A DNA stretch of 64,000 bases from Oscillospiraceae bacterium (GTDB lineage: Bacteria > Bacillota > Clostridia > Oscillospirales > Ruminococcaceae), in assembly GCA_017829005.1 (NCBI GenBank), contig JAGAJF010000103.1, positions 1 through 64,000 of the forward strand, in the 5' to 3' direction. The position numbers and the translations under genes were made by a program. Below the pieces are notes generated by a model. It made no database searches. It was not told the origin of the DNA and saw only the letters and a program-made list of their open reading frames with translations. This document shows, piece after piece, positions 32,418 to 41,147 of the stretch. The number at the start of each line of letters is the position of its first letter. The first letter of the stretch is position 1.

Positions 32418-33230
32418 ATGAATAAGCTTTTTAAAGCTCTGACAGCTTCGGCGGCAGGCTTCTTTGCGGCGGCGGCTCTGACGTTCACCGTCTGCGCGGA
32501 GGATTATACCTTTGATGTTTCGGAGGCTGTGCAGACTAACGGTGAATGGGGACAGTCCTTTGTTTATTACACCTGCAATGACGGAAATCACGAGGGTAAT
32601 TTTGATGCTACATGGATAACCTCCGATTCTGAGGTGCTTGTGGAATATACATATGAGGGTGACAGCTCTTCACGAGCTCCTGTTGAGCTAATATGGCAGA
32701 CATGGGCAGGCGGACCTGTGGCGCCTAATCCCGATGTTAACAGGACATGGAATAAGATAGCTCCTTATGAATATGACGATACTTCGGCAAAATTTTCTTT
32801 TGAGGACATTGTGGGATCGTACGGTACCGATGATTTTGCTACGGTATATGCCATAAATGTTGGTGACACGGGCGTTAAGCTCACAGTTACGGGAGTTACC
32901 ATCACAAACTGCAATATCCCTTCAGAAGAGTCTGAGACGGAAGCGGAGACTGAAGAGGAAGCCGAGGAAGAGACCGAAGCTGAGACTGAGGCTGAGACCG
33001 AAAAGGTGACAGAAAAGGAAACCGAAGCCACTACCACCGTCAAGGAGACCAAGGCTCCCGAGACTGAGGCTGTAACCACCGAGGCGACCACAAACATTGC
33101 CGACAATGCACCTAAGGAGGGCGGCGGCGGAGCGGTCGCTGTAACAGTCATCATAATCGTTATCGTTGTGGCAGGCATTGCTGTGGGCATTTACTTTATG
33201 GTAAAAAATAACAAGGGCAAGTATTATTGA
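32418..33230 (+). CDS. Membrane-anchored surface protein with carbohydrate-binding-module-like domain
   Basis: A 270-residue protein starting at ATG 32418 (AAAGGAAAG site). Residues 1-26 are a signal peptide, ~30-160 a beta-sandwich-like domain, ~165-230 a Glu/Thr-rich linker, and ~238-262 a membrane helix followed by KNNKGKYY. The domain has the same order of elements as the module behind the GH5 domain at 1-1815: WGQSF, an acid-to-aromatic VEYTY strand, a Trp-rich middle and a closing VGDTGVKLTVTGVTI versus IGDTGSALTLTKVYI. A cell-surface polysaccharide-binding role is inferred from that resemblance. Confidence 0.65.
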   Translation: MNKLFKALTASAAGFFAAAALTFTVCAEDYTFDVSEAVQTNGEWGQSFVYYTCNDGNHEGNFDATWITSDSEVLVEYTYEGDSSSRAPVELIWQTWAGGPVAPNPDVNRTWNKIAPYEYDDTSAKFSFEDIVGSYGTDDFATVYAINVGDTGVKLTVTGVTITNCNIPSEESETEAETEEEAEEETEAETEAETEKVTEKETEATTTVKETKAPETEAVTTEATTNIADNAPKEGGGGAVAVTVIIIVIVVAGIAVGIYFMVKNNKGKYY

Positions 33231-33240
33231 TAACATATAT

Positions 33241-33287
33241 AAAAAAGACCCGTTCTCGGTCCGATGAGAACGGGTCTTATTTTTTTG
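33241..33287. terminator. Bidirectional terminator
   Basis: GACCCGTTCTC (33247-33257) pairs with GAGAACGGGTC (33266-33276), with an A6 run on the left and a T-rich run on the right. It serves both the anchored-protein gene and the converging minus-strand gene. Confidence 0.92.
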
Positions 33288-33289
33288 GG

Positions 33290-33826
33290 TTACTCGCTGT
33301 CTGTTTCCTTTGTAAGGCGGACTCTTTTTCTCTTGAACTCCTGCTTGAGCTGACGGGGGAGGAAAAGCTCCATACCGTCAAGTATTTTTTCGTTGGGAGT
33401 GAAGATAAGGCGGACGTTGCCCTCGGATTTATGGACAAAATCGGCGTAGTAATCCTCGCCTGTGCCGCTTGAAGCAAGAACGGTGGTTCCGCTGAAGTCT
33501 CCTGCCTCGCTTAACAGTCCGAAAGCGGTGAAATCGCCTATTGATGCGCTTACAAGACGCTTTCTCTTTCGCTTGCCGATTATCTTGTCAATGTCAAAAT
33601 CGCCGTTTGTGAGGATATACTCGTATTCCGCATCAATGCCCGTCATAAGGTAATATGCCCCGTAGAATATGCCTGCAATGATAAACAGGCTTATGGGGAA
33701 AAATATAAACCAGAACGCTCCTGCAGCAAGTATGGCGGTGGCAAGCCCTATAAGCACCCTTTTGGCTGTATCGCTTCCTGTGGGCGCTTTGCTCACGAGA
33801 CATTCTGCATAAAAATCGTTGTTCAT
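33290..33826 (-). CDS. Small membrane protein, possibly DUF6106
   Basis: A 178-residue protein with two adjacent membrane helices (~22-65) followed by a soluble C-terminal domain (YEYILTNGDFDIDKIIGKRKRKRL onward) with PH-like strand spacing. The layout resembles the Clostridia-wide DUF6106 group, but I cannot confirm this. It is monocistronic, with a promoter at 33869-33897. Function unknown. Confidence 0.65.
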   Translation of the reverse strand: MNNDFYAECLVSKAPTGSDTAKRVLIGLATAILAAGAFWFIFFPISLFIIAGIFYGAYYLMTGIDAEYEYILTNGDFDIDKIIGKRKRKRLVSASIGDFTAFGLLSEAGDFSGTTVLASSGTGEDYYADFVHKSEGNVRLIFTPNEKILDGMELFLPRQLKQEFKRKRVRLTKETDSE

Positions 33827-33868
33827 TTAATTGACCGTCCTTTCGATTATCGTTGCCCCATAAAAAAC

Positions 33869-33897
33869 ATTATAGCATACTTTGACAGGCTTTTCAA
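33869..33897 (-). promoter_or_regulatory. Promoter of the two-helix membrane protein gene
   Basis: On the minus strand TTGAAA (33892-33897) and TATAAT (33869-33874) are exactly 17 bases apart. Confidence 0.75.
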
Positions 33898-33937
33898 GCG
33901 GAATTTTTAAATAGTGACCGGTCGGAAAAAAATCGAC

Positions 33938-33986
33938 TTGACTTATGTACATTATTATGCTATAATAATCGCATAATAATAGTCAA
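33938..33986 (+). promoter_or_regulatory. Toxin-antitoxin promoter with overlapping palindromic operator
   Basis: TTGACT (33938-33943) and TATAAT (33961-33966), spacer 17. A perfect inverted repeat, ATTATTATGC (33951-33960) and GCATAATAAT (33971-33980), brackets the -10 box, and outside it TTGACT is matched by AGTCAA at 33981-33986. Occupation would block RNA polymerase, the usual autorepression by antitoxin or toxin-antitoxin complex. Confidence 0.8.
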
Positions 33987-34006
33987 ACTGAGAAAGGGGA
34001 TATACT

Positions 34007-34282
34007 ATGCCTGCTATCCGTCCTATTACCGACCTTAGAAATACCACTGCCATTTCCGAGCTTTGCCACAGGCTGAATGAACCCGTTTTTATTACCAAAA
34101 ACGGCTGTGAGGATCTGGTCATAATGAGCAGCGAGGCTTATGACAGGAGCCTTTCGGCGGTGAATGCTGCTGAGATCTTCCGTGAGCTTCTTGTCTCAAT
34201 GCGTGAGCTGAGTGAAAACAAGGGTATCGACGGCTTGGAGGTACTTGAGGAGCTGAGGAATAAATATAATTATGATGTATAA
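34007..34282 (+). CDS. Phd/YefM-type antitoxin
   Basis: A 91-residue protein. Residues 1-50 are the Phd/YefM DNA-binding fold (IRPITDLRNTTAISELCH, PVFITKNGCEDLVIMS), and the C-terminal part (~55-91) is the helix that wraps the toxin. ATG 34007 follows AAAGGGG. It overlaps the toxin gene by 11 bases. It should neutralise the toxin and repress the promoter through the palindrome at 33951-33980. Confidence 0.88.
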   Translation: MPAIRPITDLRNTTAISELCHRLNEPVFITKNGCEDLVIMSSEAYDRSLSAVNAAEIFRELLVSMRELSENKGIDGLEVLEELRNKYNYDV

Positions 34283-34583
34283 TATTATTTTTGCTCCTCA
34301 GTTCAAACGAGACCTTGAAGAGACCTTTGAGTATATCAGCAATTCTCTCGCTTCTCCGCAGGCGGCAAAAAGGCTGATGTCGGAAATTGACTCGAGCATT
34401 GTCAGGACAGCTGATGAACCGTATTTATATCCGCTTTGCCCCGAGCCTTTGAACACTCTCGGGCTGAGAAAGATAGTTATAAAAAATTACATAGCAGTTT
34501 ACTATGTTAATGAAAACACAAAGTCGGTCAATTTTTTACGGCTGTTTTATGGCAGACAGAATTATCTTGTTTTTTTTAAATGA
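34272..34583 (+). CDS. RelE/ParE-family toxin
   Basis: A 103-residue protein with the family layout: an N-terminal strand plus helical hairpin (FAPQFKRDLEETFEYIS), then beta strands with LRKIVIKNYIAVYYV and the closing VNFLRLFYGRQNYL. The last motif is nearer to ParE than to RelE, which would imply gyrase poisoning instead of mRNA cutting, but the split is not certain. The start is ATG 34272 or the next codon, overlapping the antitoxin. The pair stands alone between unrelated genes. Confidence 0.87.
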   Translation: MMYNIIFAPQFKRDLEETFEYISNSLASPQAAKRLMSEIDSSIVRTADEPYLYPLCPEPLNTLGLRKIVIKNYIAVYYVNENTKSVNFLRLFYGRQNYLVFFK

Positions 34584-34588
34584 TTTTT

Positions 34589-34619
34589 CCCGTTTCCCGA
34601 AAGGGTTGCGGGATTTTTT
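34589..34619 (+). terminator. Terminator of the toxin-antitoxin unit
   Basis: CCCG/CGGG outer pairs and CCC/GGG inner pairs around a GAAA tetraloop (34599-34602), then a T6 run at 34614-34619. Confidence 0.85.
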
Positions 34620-34651
34620 GACGGTTTTAGAAAAAAAGTTTCAAAAAGCAC

Positions 34652-34680
34652 TTGACAAATAGGCACAAATGTGCTATAAT
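34652..34680 (+). promoter_or_regulatory. Orphan consensus promoter pointing into the fab operon
   Basis: Full-consensus TTGACA (34652-34657) and TATAAT (34675-34680) with a 17-base spacer holding the palindrome GCACAAATGTGC. The nearest plus-strand gene is fabD, about 9 kb away; the immediate downstream sequence is the hairpin at 34695-34717 and then the antisense of acpP. Confidence 0.75.
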
Positions 34681-34689
34681 GTAATAAAG

Positions 34690-34717
34690 AAAAACCCGAA
34701 AGCTTTTTACTTTCGGG
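34690..34717 (-). terminator. Terminator of the fatty-acid operon
   Basis: CCCGAAAG (34695-34702) pairs with CTTTCGGG (34710-34717). On the minus strand a T5 run follows, 25 bases after the acpP stop. Confidence 0.88.
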
Positions 34718-34741
34718 CAGGCTTTTCTTTTCGGGGTCTTA

Positions 34742-34969
34742 TCACTGATTGTCCTCGATGTACTTAACGATATCGCCTACAGTCTTGATGTCCTTAACTG
34801 CTTCGTCGGGGATTTCTACATCGAATTCTTCCTCGAGGGACATTACCAAGTCAACAACGTCCAGAGAATCTGCACCCAGGTCGTCCTGAATGTTTGCCTC
34901 TGCTACTACCTTCTCAGCGTCAACGTCAAGCTGATCTGCAATAAGCTCCTTAACCTTATCGAATACCAT
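34742..34969 (-). CDS. acpP: Acyl carrier protein
   Basis: A 75-residue acidic protein with the phosphopantetheine site in [10 protein letters not shown] (Ser ~36) and normal four-helix length. ATG 34969 has AAGGAGG 8 bases upstream; an in-frame start 30 bases further out has no site. It carries growing acyl chains for the Fab enzymes. Its place at the far end of the operon, after accA, is unusual; acpP usually sits near fabD or plsX. Confidence 0.95.
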   Translation of the reverse strand: MVFDKVKELIADQLDVDAEKVVAEANIQDDLGADSLDVVDLVMSLEEEFDVEIPDEAVKDIKTVGDIVKYIEDNQ

Positions 34970-35025
34970 TTGTTTTTCCTCCTTGTGATTGTGTATCATA
35001 AAGACTATTGTCCTTACTTTGTGGT

Positions 35026-35868
35026 TTATTCATCGGCAGATGCATTTTCTGCGAACACGCCGATTTTTCTAAATTTATTATATCGTTCATTCAGCAAAAC
35101 GTCAATATCTTTTTTCATTTTACTGTTCAGCGATTTTACCAAAAAATCAGAGATATTTTCGGCAGCTGTTTCGGGATCGTTGTGTGCGCCGCCCTCGGGC
35201 TCGGGAATAATGGCTTCCGCAATGCCTAAATTAACGGCATCTTCGGCGGTCACACGCATTATATTGCAGGCTTCCCGCTCCTTTGAAGCGTCCTTCCACA
35301 GAATGGAAGCAAAGCCTCTTGGTGAAATTACCGAATAAATTGAATTCTCAAGCATTGCAAGCTCGTCGCATACTCCGAGAGCAAGTGCGCCGCCGCTTCC
35401 GCCTTCGCCTAAGACTACCGAGATAACGGGGGTCTTTAAGACCATAAACTCTGCAAGATTTCTGGCGATCGCTTCACCCTGCCCTCTTTTTTCCGCCGCC
35501 ACTCCGCAGAATGCGCCCGGCGTGTCTATAAAGCATATAACGGGGCGGTGGAATTTCTCCGCCTGATGGGCAAGTCTCAGAGCCTTGCGGTAGCCCTCGG
35601 GGTGGGGCATTGCAAAGTTTGATGCCTTGTTTTCAAAGATATCCCTGCCCTTGACCTCGGCTATTACGGTGACGGGGATATTGCCAAGTCTGCCTATTCC
35701 GCCCAGAATTGCTCCGTCGTCTCCGAAAAGACGGTCGCCGTGAAGCTCAAAGAAGTCGTTGAAGATAAGGGGGAGATAGTCCCTGATAGTGGGGCGCTTC
35801 TTGTTCCTGATTATCTCAAGGCGCTCATAGGGCGTGATGACACCGCTTGTGATATTTTCCTCAGACAC
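35026..35868 (-). CDS. accA: Acetyl-CoA carboxylase carboxyltransferase subunit alpha
   Basis: A 280-residue member of the crotonase-fold carboxyltransferases, with [41 protein letters not shown] and [15 protein letters not shown]. It pairs with AccD to move CO2 from carboxybiotin to acetyl-CoA, forming malonyl-CoA. Its start overlaps accD by 8 bases, helping equal production. Confidence 0.95.
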   Translation of the reverse strand: MSEENITSGVITPYERLEIIRNKKRPTIRDYLPLIFNDFFELHGDRLFGDDGAILGGIGRLGNIPVTVIAEVKGRDIFENKASNFAMPHPEGYRKALRLAHQAEKFHRPVICFIDTPGAFCGVAAEKRGQGEAIARNLAEFMVLKTPVISVVLGEGGSGGALALGVCDELAMLENSIYSVISPRGFASILWKDASKEREACNIMRVTAEDAVNLGIAEAIIPEPEGGAHNDPETAAENISDFLVKSLNSKMKKDIDVLLNERYNKFRKIGVFAENASADE

Positions 35869-36730
35869 GGATATCCACCTCCTTATAGGGCTTATGGAGA
35901 CGGATAAGGTGGGCTATGGTGCGGCGGAGATTTTTGCGCTCCACGATCATATCCGCAAATCCGTTTTCAAGTGTAAATTCCGCAGACTGGAAATCCTCGG
36001 GGAGCCTTTGCTTTATGGTTCCCTCGATAACTCGTCTGCCTGCAAAGCCCACCAGCACCTTCGGCTCCGCGATTATGATATCGCCGAGGGAGGCAAATGA
36101 GGCTGTTACGCCGCCTGTGGTGGGGTCGGTGAGGACGGTTATGTAAAGTCCTCCCGCTTCCGACAGCTTTGCTGCTGCTCCGCTGGTTTTCGCCATCTGC
36201 ATAAGGGAGACAAGTCCCTCCTGCATTCTTGCTCCTCCCGACGCGGTGAAAAGCACCAGCGGCAGCTTCTTCTCTGCGGCGGCTTCAAAGGCTCTTGTGA
36301 CCTTTTCGCCTACCACGCTGCCCATTGACGCCATCATAAAGTGGGAGTCCATTACGCCGATTATGCAGCGCTCGCCCTTAATGGTACATTCTCCCGTAAC
36401 TATGGCTTCGGTAAGTCCCGTTTTTTCCCTGAGACCTGCGATCTTTTCCTCGTAGTCGGGGAAATCTATGGGATTAAGGCTTGTCATATCCTTGTCGTAC
36501 TCAACGAAGCTGTCCTTATCTGCGGTTATGGAAAGACGTTCCCTTGCGCTTATCCTGCTGTGATAGCCGCAGGAGGGGCATACCCATTTGTTGTTCTCAA
36601 GCTCGTCGGCAGTGCAGCTTTCGGAGCAGCGGGGGCATCTGAACTGCTTCTCGGCAGGAGTATCGGGTGCTTTTTCGCTGTCGTCCACGTTAAAGCGGGC
36701 GGTGACGACCTTGAACAGATCCTCTAACAA
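35861..36730 (-). CDS. accD: Acetyl-CoA carboxylase carboxyltransferase subunit beta
   Basis: A 289-residue subunit with the N-terminal zinc ribbon (CPRC at ~32 and CPSC at ~52) and the carboxyltransferase core (GSVVGEKVTRAFEAA, ASGGARMQEG, PTTGGVTASFASLGD). The ribbon can bind nucleic acid in E. coli and may couple enzyme level to its own message; here that is family knowledge only. Overlaps accA. Confidence 0.95.
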   Translation of the reverse strand: MLEDLFKVVTARFNVDDSEKAPDTPAEKQFRCPRCSESCTADELENNKWVCPSCGYHSRISARERLSITADKDSFVEYDKDMTSLNPIDFPDYEEKIAGLREKTGLTEAIVTGECTIKGERCIIGVMDSHFMMASMGSVVGEKVTRAFEAAAEKKLPLVLFTASGGARMQEGLVSLMQMAKTSGAAAKLSEAGGLYITVLTDPTTGGVTASFASLGDIIIAEPKVLVGFAGRRVIEGTIKQRLPEDFQSAEFTLENGFADMIVERKNLRRTIAHLIRLHKPYKEVDIRV

Positions 36731-36753
36731 TCTTTTCGCCTCAATTCGTTAGC

Positions 36754-38103
36754 TTATTTTTCCCTTGACAGCTTTCTGCCCAGATAGCCGATATCGTATG
36801 TTCCGCTTTCAAATGCGCTGTCTCTTATCAGGGAGAGCTGGAAATCTATGTTGGTATCCACTCCCTCAACGATGAACTCCGCCAATGCCCATTTCATCTT
36901 GGCAATGGCTTCCTCTCTTGTGGGGGCGTGGACTATGAGCTTGGCTATCATACTGTCATAGTAGGGGGGAATGGTGTAGCCCTGATATACGGAGCTGTCC
37001 ACACGTATGCCGGGACCTCCCGGAATGTGGAGAGCGGTTATCTGTCCCGGGCTGGGACGGAAATTGAAATCGGGGTTTTCCGCATTTATCCGGCACTCGA
37101 TGGAATGACCTGTGATGGCGATATCCTTCTGAGTGAAGGGAAGCTTCTCGCCATAGGCTATCTTTATCTGGTGCTTTACAAGGTCTATGCCCGTTACCGC
37201 TTCGGTTATGGGGTGCTCCACCTGTATTCTGGTGTTCATTTCCATAAAGTAGAAGCGTCTGCCCGAGTCCACAAGGAACTCGATGGTGCCTGCGTTGGTG
37301 TAGCCGCATACTCTTGCTGCTGTTACCGCCGCACGTCCCATTTTTTCACGAAGCTCGGGGGTCATGATGGGGGAGGGAGTCTCCTCCAGCACCTTTTGAT
37401 TTCTCCTTTGCATTGAGCAGTCACGCTCGCCTAAGTACACGGTATTTCCGAATTTATCTGCGAGTATCTGCACCTCGATATGCTTGGGATTTACGATAAA
37501 TTTCTCCATATAGACGCTGTCGTCGCCGAAGAAATTCTTCGCTTCCTGCTTTGCGGCGATTATGGCGTCCTCAAGATCCTCGGGGCGTTCAACGAGACGT
37601 ATTCCTCGTCCGCCGCCGCCTGCCGAAGCCTTTACCATAAGGGGGCAGCCTATCTCGGCACAGAGCTTCTTTGCGGTCTCCATATCGGGGACTGCTCCGT
37701 CGGAACCGGGGATAACGGGTACTCCCGCCGCCTTCATTGCCTTCTTTGCCGCTGCCTTATCGCCCAGCATACTGATAGACTTGGGACGGGGTCCTATGAA
37801 AACGATATTATTTTCCTCGCACAGACGGGCAAAATCCGCATTCTCGGAGAGAAAGCCGAAGCCCGGGTGGATAGCCTCCGCTCCTGTCATTTTGCAGGCT
37901 TCTATGAGGGCTGCGGCGTTTAAATAGCTGTCCTTGGTGGCAGGGGGACCTATGCATACGCTTTCGTCGGCGATCTGAGCGTGGAGAGCGTGCTTGTCGG
38001 CGGTGGAATAGACGGTTACGGTGTGTATTCCAAGCTCCCTGCAAGCTCTGATTATTCTGACGGCGATCTCGCCTCGGTTAGCTATAAGAACTTTTTTAAA
38101 CAT
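36754..38103 (-). CDS. accC: Acetyl-CoA carboxylase biotin carboxylase subunit
   Basis: A 449-residue ATP-grasp enzyme with the family N terminus FKKVLIANRGEIAVRIIRACRE, the glycine-rich loop KASAGGGGRGI, and MNTRIQVEHPITEAVTGID. It carboxylates the biotin on AccB with ATP and bicarbonate. Complete and standard; located between fabZ and accD. Confidence 0.96.
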   Translation of the reverse strand: MFKKVLIANRGEIAVRIIRACRELGIHTVTVYSTADKHALHAQIADESVCIGPPATKDSYLNAAALIEACKMTGAEAIHPGFGFLSENADFARLCEENNIVFIGPRPKSISMLGDKAAAKKAMKAAGVPVIPGSDGAVPDMETAKKLCAEIGCPLMVKASAGGGGRGIRLVERPEDLEDAIIAAKQEAKNFFGDDSVYMEKFIVNPKHIEVQILADKFGNTVYLGERDCSMQRRNQKVLEETPSPIMTPELREKMGRAAVTAARVCGYTNAGTIEFLVDSGRRFYFMEMNTRIQVEHPITEAVTGIDLVKHQIKIAYGEKLPFTQKDIAITGHSIECRINAENPDFNFRPSPGQITALHIPGGPGIRVDSSVYQGYTIPPYYDSMIAKLIVHAPTREEAIAKMKWALAEFIVEGVDTNIDFQLSLIRDSAFESGTYDIGYLGRKLSREK

Positions 38104-38125
38104 TTTTACTCAGAGCCTTTCGGGT

Positions 38126-38551
38126 TTACTTTATGGCAAAGGTGATCTCGGCGGTAACTGCTTTTTCGCCGTCTACGGTGCATATGCCTTTTCCTACGCC
38201 GATGGGTCCCTTGACCTTGATTATCTCAACTTCAATTTTGAGTCTGTCCCCGGGGACTACCTGTCTGCGGAATTTCGCTTCCTTTATTCCGCCGAAAAAG
38301 CCAATTTTGCCCTTGTTTTCGGGGAGGGTGAGCATTGCCGCACAGCCTGCCTGCGCCATCATCTCTACCATAAGCACGCCCGGTACTACGGGATAATCGG
38401 GGAAATGTCCCTTGAACCAGAATTCATCGGGAGTCATATTTTTATATGCCACCACACGCTTGCCCGGCTCAAGCTCCTCTATCTCGTCAATGAGGAGGAA
38501 GGGGTCACGGTGGGGGATTATTTCCTTTATCTGTTCCTTGTTGTAAATCAT
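38126..38551 (-). CDS. fabZ: 3-hydroxyacyl-ACP dehydratase FabZ
   Basis: A 141-residue hot-dog-fold enzyme with the active-site His in [15 protein letters not shown] and the Glu in VEMMAQAG. It dehydrates beta-hydroxyacyl-ACP. No FabA is seen. It lies between accB and accC, a mix of acc and fab genes common in Clostridia. Confidence 0.95.
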   Translation of the reverse strand: MIYNKEQIKEIIPHRDPFLLIDEIEELEPGKRVVAYKNMTPDEFWFKGHFPDYPVVPGVLMVEMMAQAGCAAMLTLPENKGKIGFFGGIKEAKFRRQVVPGDRLKIEVEIIKVKGPIGVGKGICTVDGEKAVTAEITFAIK

Positions 38552-38563
38552 TGCACGTCCTCC

Positions 38564-39037
38564 TTAACCGATTATCATTACAGGCTGGTCAAACTCCACA
38601 GCCTCGCCGTTTTTCACAAGAAGCTTCTTGACAGTGCCGTCAACGGGGCAGGGGATCTCGTTCATTATCTTCATTGATTCGATTATCATTATGATATCTC
38701 CACGCTTGACCTTCTGTCCCACCTGAACGAAGGGGGGCTTGTCGGGGGCAGGGGCGGAGTAATATGTGCCTACTATGGGCGCTTTTACTGTTTCACCCTC
38801 GGGAGCCTGCTCGACGGGCTTGGTTTCGGCTTTTACAGAGACAGCTTCGGGTGTCTGTGCTGCCATGGGCGCTGCATAGACGGGTTGTGACGGGGGAGGG
38901 AGAGGGCGTCCCTTGATAACTATCTTTGCACCGATATCCTCGTCCTCAAGACGTATCTCGCCAAGATCTTTTTCGTTTATTATGTCCGCAAGAGCGGCGA
39001 TATCCTCTATTTCAAGGTCAAAGGGCAATGTACCCAT
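38564..39037 (-). CDS. accB: Biotin carboxyl carrier protein of acetyl-CoA carboxylase
   Basis: A 157-residue protein with an N-terminal helix, a Pro/Ala-rich linker and a C-terminal biotinyl domain. The biotin Lys is in IESMKIMNEI, a Ser-containing variant of the usual EAMKMM. Carries CO2 between AccC and AccA/AccD. Confidence 0.93.
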   Translation of the reverse strand: MGTLPFDLEIEDIAALADIINEKDLGEIRLEDEDIGAKIVIKGRPLPPPSQPVYAAPMAAQTPEAVSVKAETKPVEQAPEGETVKAPIVGTYYSAPAPDKPPFVQVGQKVKRGDIIMIIESMKIMNEIPCPVDGTVKKLLVKNGEAVEFDQPVMIIG

Positions 39038-39064
39038 TTTATTTTCAGTCCTTTCGGGTTTCGC

Positions 39065-40300
39065 TTATTCGGCGTATTTCTTGAAGCAAAGTGTGGCATT
39101 ATGACCGCCGAAGCCAAGGTTATTGGTGAGGGCTGCGTTTACGGTCATATTTCTGTTGCCGTCAGTGCAGTTGTCAAGGTCGCACTCGGGGTCGGGAACC
39201 TTAAAGCCTACGGTCTTATGAACAAAGTCCTCCTTGCAGGAGAGGGCAGTTACTATTGCTTCTACTGCGCCTGCTGCTCCCAAAAGGTGACCTGTCATTG
39301 ACTTGGTGGAGTTTACAACTACATTCTTTGCGGCATCGCCCAGAGCAAGCTTTATTGCTGTGGTCTCACAGAGGTCGTTGAGGTGTGTGGAGGTGCCGTG
39401 AGCGTTGATATAGTTTATATCCTCGGGGGCAAGTCCTGCTTCTTCATATGCCATTTTTATTGCTGCTGCGGCTGCTTCGCCTGCGGGGTCGGGGGAGGTC
39501 ATATGATATGCGTCTCCCGTTGCGCCATAGCCTGCTATTTCGGCGTATATCTTTGCTCCTCTTGCCTTGGCGTGCTCCATTTCCTCGAGAATGAGCATTC
39601 CGCTGCCTTCGCCCAGAACAAAGCCGTTTCTTTCGGCGTCAAAGGGAATGGAACATCTCTCAAGGTCGGTGGAACGGGAGAGGGCTTTCATATTATTGAA
39701 GCCTGCAAGGGCAAACTCGTTTACGCAGGCTTCTGCTCCGCCTGCGATACAAACGTCAAGATAGCCGTCCTTTATCCGTCTGAAGGCTTCGCCTACAGCG
39801 TGGGTAGAGGAGGCGCAGGCGGTGGTGGTGCAGTAGTTTGCGCCCTTGAATTTGGTCTTCATGGAAATGGTGCCTGCTGCCATATTTGCGATCATTGCGG
39901 GGATATAGAATACGGAAACTCTGCCGGGACCCTTTTCCTGATACTTTGCATATTCCTGCATTGTAAGGTCAAGTCCGCCTATGCCTACGCCTGCGATAAC
40001 GCCTGCTCTGTAGGGGTCGATGTCCTCAAAATTTGTGCCTGCGTCAGCCATTGCCTCAAGTGCGGCATAGACTGCAAACTGGGTAAATCTGTCAAGCCTT
40101 TTGGCTTCCTTCTTTTCAACATATTTCTCAATGGAAAATTCCTTTACGGGTGCGCCGATACGTACCTCGAATTCTTCGCTTACAATATCGTCAAGAAAGC
40201 TGAAGCCCAGCTTGTTTGCCTTGATATTGCTCCAGAATTCCTCAAGTGAGTTTCCTAAGGGGGAGACTACTCCCATTCCTGTAACTGCAACTCTTCTCAT
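39065..40300 (-). CDS. fabF: Beta-ketoacyl-ACP synthase II
   Basis: A 411-residue thiolase-fold condensing enzyme with the catalytic Cys in TTTACASSTHAVGEA and the two His in NAHGTSTHLND and SMTGHLLGAAG. It elongates acyl-ACP with malonyl-ACP. ATG 40300 follows AAAGGA. It is the only FabF/FabB-type gene here. Confidence 0.96.
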   Translation of the reverse strand: MRRVAVTGMGVVSPLGNSLEEFWSNIKANKLGFSFLDDIVSEEFEVRIGAPVKEFSIEKYVEKKEAKRLDRFTQFAVYAALEAMADAGTNFEDIDPYRAGVIAGVGIGGLDLTMQEYAKYQEKGPGRVSVFYIPAMIANMAAGTISMKTKFKGANYCTTTACASSTHAVGEAFRRIKDGYLDVCIAGGAEACVNEFALAGFNNMKALSRSTDLERCSIPFDAERNGFVLGEGSGMLILEEMEHAKARGAKIYAEIAGYGATGDAYHMTSPDPAGEAAAAAIKMAYEEAGLAPEDINYINAHGTSTHLNDLCETTAIKLALGDAAKNVVVNSTKSMTGHLLGAAGAVEAIVTALSCKEDFVHKTVGFKVPDPECDLDNCTDGNRNMTVNAALTNNLGFGGHNATLCFKKYAE

Positions 40301-40345
40301 ATATCCGATCCTTTCGTGGTTGATTTTACGTGTATCCGGGGGCTG

Positions 40346-41083
40346 TTACATTGAAATGCCGCCGGAAATTTCGATGACCTGTCCCGTTACATAGGAAGCA
40401 TCGTCGGAGGCAAGGAAGGATACCACGCCTGCTATCTCCTCGGGCTCGCCATAACGCTTCATGGCGATCTGGGCAAGCATTGCGGCTTTCTGCTCCTCGG
40501 TGAGCTTATCGGTCATGGGGGTGTGGATAAAGCCCGGTGCTACGGCGTTGCAGGTGACATTTCTTGCGCCAAGCTCCTTGGCTACAGTCTTTGTCATACC
40601 GATGATGGCTGCCTTGGAGGCGCTGTAGTTTATCTGTCCCGGATTGCCGTAAAGTCCTGCTACGGAGGCGAGATTGATGATACGTCCGCTTCTCTGGCGC
40701 ATCATTACGTTGCCCGCAAATTTGGTCATATTGAACACGCTCTTCTGGTTTACGGCGATGACCATATCGTACTGCTCCTCGGACATTCTTGCCATAAGTC
40801 CGTCTCTTGTGATGCCTGCGTTGTTTACGAGGACATCAATTGTTCCGAAGCGCTCCTTGACTGCTTTTACCAGAGCTTCACACTCATCGTGCTTTGATAC
40901 GTCTGCGCAGAAAATTTCCGCTTCAACGCCCATTTCCCTTACCTTGTCAACGATATCGTTGTTTTCAAACATTGTCATATTCAGGTCATTGAATGCGATG
41001 TTCATTCCGTCTTTTGCAAGTCTCAGAGCAATGGCTGCACCTATTCCTCTGGACGAGCCTGTGATTATAGCTGTTTTTGCCAT
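40346..41083 (-). CDS. fabG: 3-oxoacyl-ACP reductase
   Basis: A 245-residue SDR with ITGSSRGIGAAIALRLAKDG, the catalytic Ser in NLASVAG and YSASKAA. Reduces beta-ketoacyl-ACP using NADPH. Standard length and position before fabF. Confidence 0.95.
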   Translation of the reverse strand: MAKTAIITGSSRGIGAAIALRLAKDGMNIAFNDLNMTMFENNDIVDKVREMGVEAEIFCADVSKHDECEALVKAVKERFGTIDVLVNNAGITRDGLMARMSEEQYDMVIAVNQKSVFNMTKFAGNVMMRQRSGRIINLASVAGLYGNPGQINYSASKAAIIGMTKTVAKELGARNVTCNAVAPGFIHTPMTDKLTEEQKAAMLAQIAMKRYGEPEEIAGVVSFLASDDASYVTGQVIEISGGISM

Positions 41084-41147
41084 TTTTCATTCCTCCAAAT
41101 TATATAGAGATGATATTTTATTTATTGACAGAAAATGGGTTTATAAA

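Noticed and set aside
39383..40249. A long Cys- and Gly-rich frame antisense to fabF
   Set aside because: The composition is that expected from reading fabF backwards; it has no ribosome site.
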